Assembly: GCF_003752405.1 (NCBI RefSeq)
Contig: NZ_RKHK01000001.1
Span: forward strand, 3,038,001-3,102,000
Source of the DNA: Bogoriella caseilytica
Lineage (GTDB): Bacteria > Actinomycetota > Actinomycetes > Actinomycetales > Actinomycetaceae
DNA: 64,000 bases
Direction: 5' to 3'
The stretch's first letter is position 1. Each line of letters opens with the position of its first letter. The position numbers were made by a program, and so were the translations under genes. Below the pieces are notes generated by a model. It ran no database searches, had not been told where the DNA came from, and saw only the letters and a list, made by a program, of their open reading frames with translations. Shown here one piece after another: positions 61,110 to 64,000 of the stretch.

Positions 61110-62072
61110 TCAGGCTCCCAGGATCAGATCCCGCACGGCAGCTCCAGGGCTGCGCTGGGTGTCGAGGAGCCGGCCTTGGCGGTAGCGCTCAAAGACGCGC
61201 GGGTCGATGTAGGAGCGGCGCGCAACCGCCACGGTATTCCCCAGCCGCTGCGCGCAGTACTGCACGGTCTGGCGCTCGATGGCGGTGCGCTCCCGTCTGC
61301 TGGCGGCCACGCCGGCGCGCGCCAGCGCCTCCGCGGCAAGGACGGTGCCCGTGAGCGTACGGAAGTCCTTGGCCGAGAAAGAATTGCCGGTGACCTCGCC
61401 GATGTAGGTATTGAGCATCTCCGGCGTGAGCGAGCGGTAGCGCCGTCCCTCCCGCCAGCGGAGCAGGAAGGCGCGCGGAGCTCCGACCAGTTCGCGGATC
61501 GCCTCGACCATACGCTCGTCCTCCACCGTGACGGCTTGCCGCTTGCCCGACTTCCCCGGGAAGGCCAGCGTCACGCCCGACTCGTGCTCGAGCACGTGTC
61601 GCCCCTGCAGAGTGGTCAGTCCGCGGCTGCCGGTGCGTCGCAGATGCCGGCGCGACCCCACGCGGAGCGCGGTGAGGTCGAGCAGGCGGAAGGCCACCGC
61701 GAGGACCCACTCCTGCTCATCCTTGGGCTCGTTCAGCGCACGGGTCACGCGGGCGCGAGCCCGGGGGAGGGCCGCCGCGAGGGCCAGGGCTCGGTCGTAC
61801 TTGCCGCGTTCGCGCCTGGCGGTCCAATCCGGGTGGTACAGGTACTGGCGCCGTCCGGCCTCGTCGGTGCCGACCACCTGAATGTGCCCGCGCGGACTGG
61901 CGCAGATCCACACGTCGCTCCACGCCGGTGGGATCACCAGGCCATCGATCCGTGCGCGATCGGCGGGCGTGGCCGGGCGCCCGTCCTGGCAGAGGTAGCG
62001 GAACCCCGCTCCCGAGCGGACCCGCTGGAGCCCGTTGTCGCTGCCCGGGCTCACGCGTTTCAGGCGTGGCAT
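61110..62072 (-). CDS. DNA topoisomerase IB
   Basis: 320 aa, the compact bacterial type IB enzyme. N-terminal R-Y-L-C-Q-D-G-R, I-P-P-A-W-S-D-V-W-I-C, then catalytic segments R-V-G, K-S-G-K and, near the end, the nucleophile tyrosine in R-S-Y-I-D-P-R-V-F. F-S-A-K-D-F-R-T-L-T-G-T is typical. It relaxes both supercoil signs. Confidence 0.9.
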   Translation of the reverse strand: MPRLKRVSPGSDNGLQRVRSGAGFRYLCQDGRPATPADRARIDGLVIPPAWSDVWICASPRGHIQVVGTDEAGRRQYLYHPDWTARRERGKYDRALALAAALPRARARVTRALNEPKDEQEWVLAVAFRLLDLTALRVGSRRHLRRTGSRGLTTLQGRHVLEHESGVTLAFPGKSGKRQAVTVEDERMVEAIRELVGAPRAFLLRWREGRRYRSLTPEMLNTYIGEVTGNSFSAKDFRTLTGTVLAAEALARAGVAASRRERTAIERQTVQYCAQRLGNTVAVARRSYIDPRVFERYRQGRLLDTQRSPGAAVRDLILGA

Positions 62073-62101
62073 GCGCGTGCTGGTCGTCGGTGCTGGTCGC
62101 G

Positions 62102-63619
62102 TCAGTCGTTGACCGGGAGATCGCTGACGGCGGGTCCTTCAAGCAGCGTTCCATCGGCGGCGAAGCGGGAGGCGTGCAGCGGGCAGTCCCAGGAACACTC
62201 CGCGTCGTTCCATCGCAGCACACCACCCAGGTGCGGGCAGACCGCCGAGACACGACGGGTCACGCCATCAACGGTGGATTCGCCGACCGGCTTGCCGCCG
62301 GAGCGCCCGACAACGCCATGCCCCTCACTCGGCGGGTAGTCCGGGAGGGCATTGAGCTCCGCGCTGGCCCAGTCCGTGCCCATGCGTGCGCCGATGTCCA
62401 GGTTGTCCATCACGCCGGAGAGCACGCCGTTCAGGGTCACCGAGCGGCGCGTCAGGGTGTCGGCCCAGGCCATCTGACCGCCAAGGATTTCTGAGCTGAG
62501 GGCCAACGCGGCCGCGACGCCATTGGTCATGCCCCACTTGTTGAAGGCGGTGGCGAGGTAGATGTTGCCGCCTCCACGCGGCAGCGCGCCGATGTAGGGC
62601 ACGTGATCGGCGGCGCGGTAGTCCTGCGCGGACCAGCTGTGGGTGCGTGCGGCGCCGGGGAAGTGGCGGCGAGTCCAGGCCTCGAGGTCGAGCACGGCAC
62701 CGCGTGGCGAATTGGCCCGGCCCACCATGTGCCCGTTGCCGCCCACGAGGAGGTACTCCTCGCCGTCCACCGGTGCTGTGCGGAGGCTACGGCCCGGTGC
62801 GTCCGCGCTCAGGTACATACCCTGCGGGGCGGCGTGAGCGGAACCGGTCTCGGCCGGCATCCGGAAGGCGAGTGCGTAGGAGCGGTGGCCGGTGAGCCTG
62901 GCGAAGTACCCGCCACGGTCGAGCACCGGCACGCCGGTGGCGAGCACCAGCTGCTCGGTCCGCAGACTTCCCCCGGTGGTGTGCACCGACAGCGGGGAAC
63001 CGGACTTCGCGTCGAGGAGTCGCACGCCCTCGTAGATCACGCCGCCGCGCTCGTGCAGTTCGCCGGCCAGAGCGCCGAGGACCTCCAGGGGATGCACCTG
63101 GATCTGCTCGTCCAGGCTCAGGGCACCGGAGACCGGGTAGGGGAGCTCGGTGGTGTCCTGCCAGGTGACCGGGAGTTCGGCCGTGTGGCAGGCCGCAGCT
63201 TCCTTCTCGAGCGCGGCGGCCCCCTCCGCGGTGGTGGCGTAGGTCCAGGCCGATCGGCGCTGATAGCCGACGTCCCGCTCATCGAGGTACTGCGCTAACC
63301 AGGCCTGCCCGTCGCGATTGGCCGTTACGTAGGCCTGGAGGACCTCGGTGCTCTGATGCTCAGCAATGCCGGAGAGCGTGGTGCCCTGGAGGAGGGAGAC
63401 CTTGGCCGTGGTGTTGCCGGTGGCGACGGCGCCGACGCTGCGTGCCTCCAGCACAGCGACCTTCTTGCCGGCGCGCGCCAGCAGCACGGCCGTGGTCAGG
63501 CCCGTCAGGCCGCCACCTGCCACCACGACGTCGTAGTGGGAGCCGGGCAGTGGCACCGCGGGGGCGGGGATGTCCAGCGGGTGGGAGTCGAACCAGAGGG
63601 AACGCATGGTTGTGGCCAT
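62102..63619 (-). CDS. FAD-dependent oxidoreductase with C-terminal Rieske domain
   Basis: 505 aa. DAO-type FAD site V-V-V-A-G-G-G-L-T-G-L-T-T-A near residues 30-43, and N-G-V-A-A at the other end of the FAD domain. The Rieske [2Fe-2S] cluster is C-P-H-L-G-G and C-P-L-H-A-S-R-F near the C-terminus, with two Cys-His pairs. Relatives are yurR/PuuB-like oxidases with a ferredoxin part; the substrate is unknown. ATG 63619 is supported by the D-A-S-M-A-T-T start and no coding look upstream. Confidence 0.86.
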   Translation of the reverse strand: MATTMRSLWFDSHPLDIPAPAVPLPGSHYDVVVAGGGLTGLTTAVLLARAGKKVAVLEARSVGAVATGNTTAKVSLLQGTTLSGIAEHQSTEVLQAYVTANRDGQAWLAQYLDERDVGYQRRSAWTYATTAEGAAALEKEAAACHTAELPVTWQDTTELPYPVSGALSLDEQIQVHPLEVLGALAGELHERGGVIYEGVRLLDAKSGSPLSVHTTGGSLRTEQLVLATGVPVLDRGGYFARLTGHRSYALAFRMPAETGSAHAAPQGMYLSADAPGRSLRTAPVDGEEYLLVGGNGHMVGRANSPRGAVLDLEAWTRRHFPGAARTHSWSAQDYRAADHVPYIGALPRGGGNIYLATAFNKWGMTNGVAAALALSSEILGGQMAWADTLTRRSVTLNGVLSGVMDNLDIGARMGTDWASAELNALPDYPPSEGHGVVGRSGGKPVGESTVDGVTRRVSAVCPHLGGVLRWNDAECSWDCPLHASRFAADGTLLEGPAVSDLPVND

Positions 63620-63677
63620 AGACGCATCCTCACCCGGGTGAGCGGTCTCCGCAGGTCGAGGGCACCCGGGATAAGGC

Positions 63678-64000
63678 TCAGGTGGCGTTCCACAACTCCC
63701 GGTAGTAGGCGAGCCGTTCGCGGTCCGGCTCCACGCCGTAGGCCTCGATGAGCGCATCGTCCCAGCCGGGCCCGTAGTTCCAGGTGGTGCTCATTGACGC
63801 CACGGCGATGTCGCCCCACCGGTCACCAGTGCCGAGCTGCCCGAGGTCGACGTGCGCGAGCCAGCGTCCGCCCGCACCGAGCAGGGTGTTCGGACAGCAC
63901 GCGTCCGCGTGGCACACCACGCGCTGGTCGATGGGCGGCGCCTGCCGCAGATGCTCGGGCACGGCGTGGCCGCGAGAGGTGGCGTTCACGATCCGGTCGG
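63678..64000 (-). CDS. Aminoglycoside phosphotransferase-like protein, C-terminal part (runs off the window)
   Basis: The visible 107 codons carry the APH catalytic loop V-V-C-H-A-D-A-C-C-P-N-T-L-L and the metal-binding V-D-L-G-Q-L-G-T-G-D-R-W-G-D, then N-Y-G-P-G-W and E-A-Y-G-V-E-P-D-R-E-R-L-A-Y-Y. This is close to APH(3')-type kinases. The N-terminal domain is beyond 64000. Substrate and any resistance role cannot be judged; many environmental homologues are not resistance genes. Confidence 0.8.
   Translation of the reverse strand, partial: DRIVNATSRGHAVPEHLRQAPPIDQRVVCHADACCPNTLLGAGGRWLAHVDLGQLGTGDRWGDIAVASMSTTWNYGPGWDDALIEAYGVEPDRERLAYYRELWNAT

Noticed and set aside
63678-64000. Calling an aminoglycoside resistance gene
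   Set aside because: Only the C-terminal third is visible and APH-like kinases of other function are common in actinobacteria.

Overview
The window is high-GC DNA from a Gram-positive actinobacterium, most likely a member of the Micrococcales. The evidence is gene content and order: a RelA C-terminus, a DUF349 protein, an MBL hydrolase and hisS together; an opcA-zwf-pgi-tal-tkt pentose-phosphate operon; and a xerD / parA-like / scpA / scpB / rluB / tyrA / cmk / plsC-like / der chain. The genus cannot be fixed from the sequence alone.

Layout. 1-8322: end of relA, a DUF2207 membrane protein, two tandem membrane-anchored zinc peptidases, a DUF349 protein, an MBL-fold hydrolase and hisS. 8309-15854 (minus): opcA, zwf, pgi, tal and tkt, without a pgl gene. 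16167-26095 (plus): heme O synthase, xerD, an SRPBCC protein, then a tightly overlapping chain for chromosome condensation, 23S rRNA modification, tyrosine synthesis, CMP kinase, lipid acylation and the ribosome-assembly GTPase Der. 26219-28956 (minus): an MpaB-like oxygenase and two membrane proteins. 29167-29240: tRNA-Pro(GGG).

29199-41403 is a 12.2-kb genomic island in that tRNA gene, bounded by a perfect 43-bp direct repeat of the tRNA 3' half (attL and attR). A 1333-bp IS481-family element with a 15-bp target duplication has landed exactly at the tRNA 3' end. Inside are a decayed xis-int pair, a second xis-int pair with single-base frameshifts, and a defence cargo. The cargo is a type II CBASS operon on the minus strand: an unannotated 38-aa basic ORF, a CD-NTase ending in glycine, an E2-E1 fusion (Cap2-like), and one 590-aa protein that joins a JAB/JAMM isopeptidase (Cap3-like), a TIR domain and a SAVED domain. 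Facing it is an HTH repressor plus ImmA/IrrE-like zinc peptidase pair resembling CapH/CapP, then a TIGR02391-like gene and an unrecognised 424-aa gene. The inferred circuit is: the metallopeptidase removes the repressor on damage or infection, the primed CD-NTase makes a cyclic oligonucleotide, SAVED binds it, and TIR degrades NAD+. The fused JAB domain would deconjugate the cyclase.

Beyond attR, 41497-41940 is the tail of a MobF-type relaxase/helicase, a scar of another mobile element. 41993-64000 is ordinary accessory chromosome: HEAT-repeat protein, DHFR-like reductase, YdcF-like protein, glutathione peroxidase, DoxX protein, MFS exporter, methyltransferase, HTH-cupin regulator, DUF305 lipoprotein, an alr-ddl pair, a VOC/WYL divergent pair, two YihY/BrkB paralogues around a lipoate ligase and an M20 hydrolase, topoisomerase IB, a Rieske-FAD oxidoreductase and the start-less end of an aminoglycoside phosphotransferase-like gene. 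The most notable finding is the JAB-TIR-SAVED fusion in the CBASS operon.
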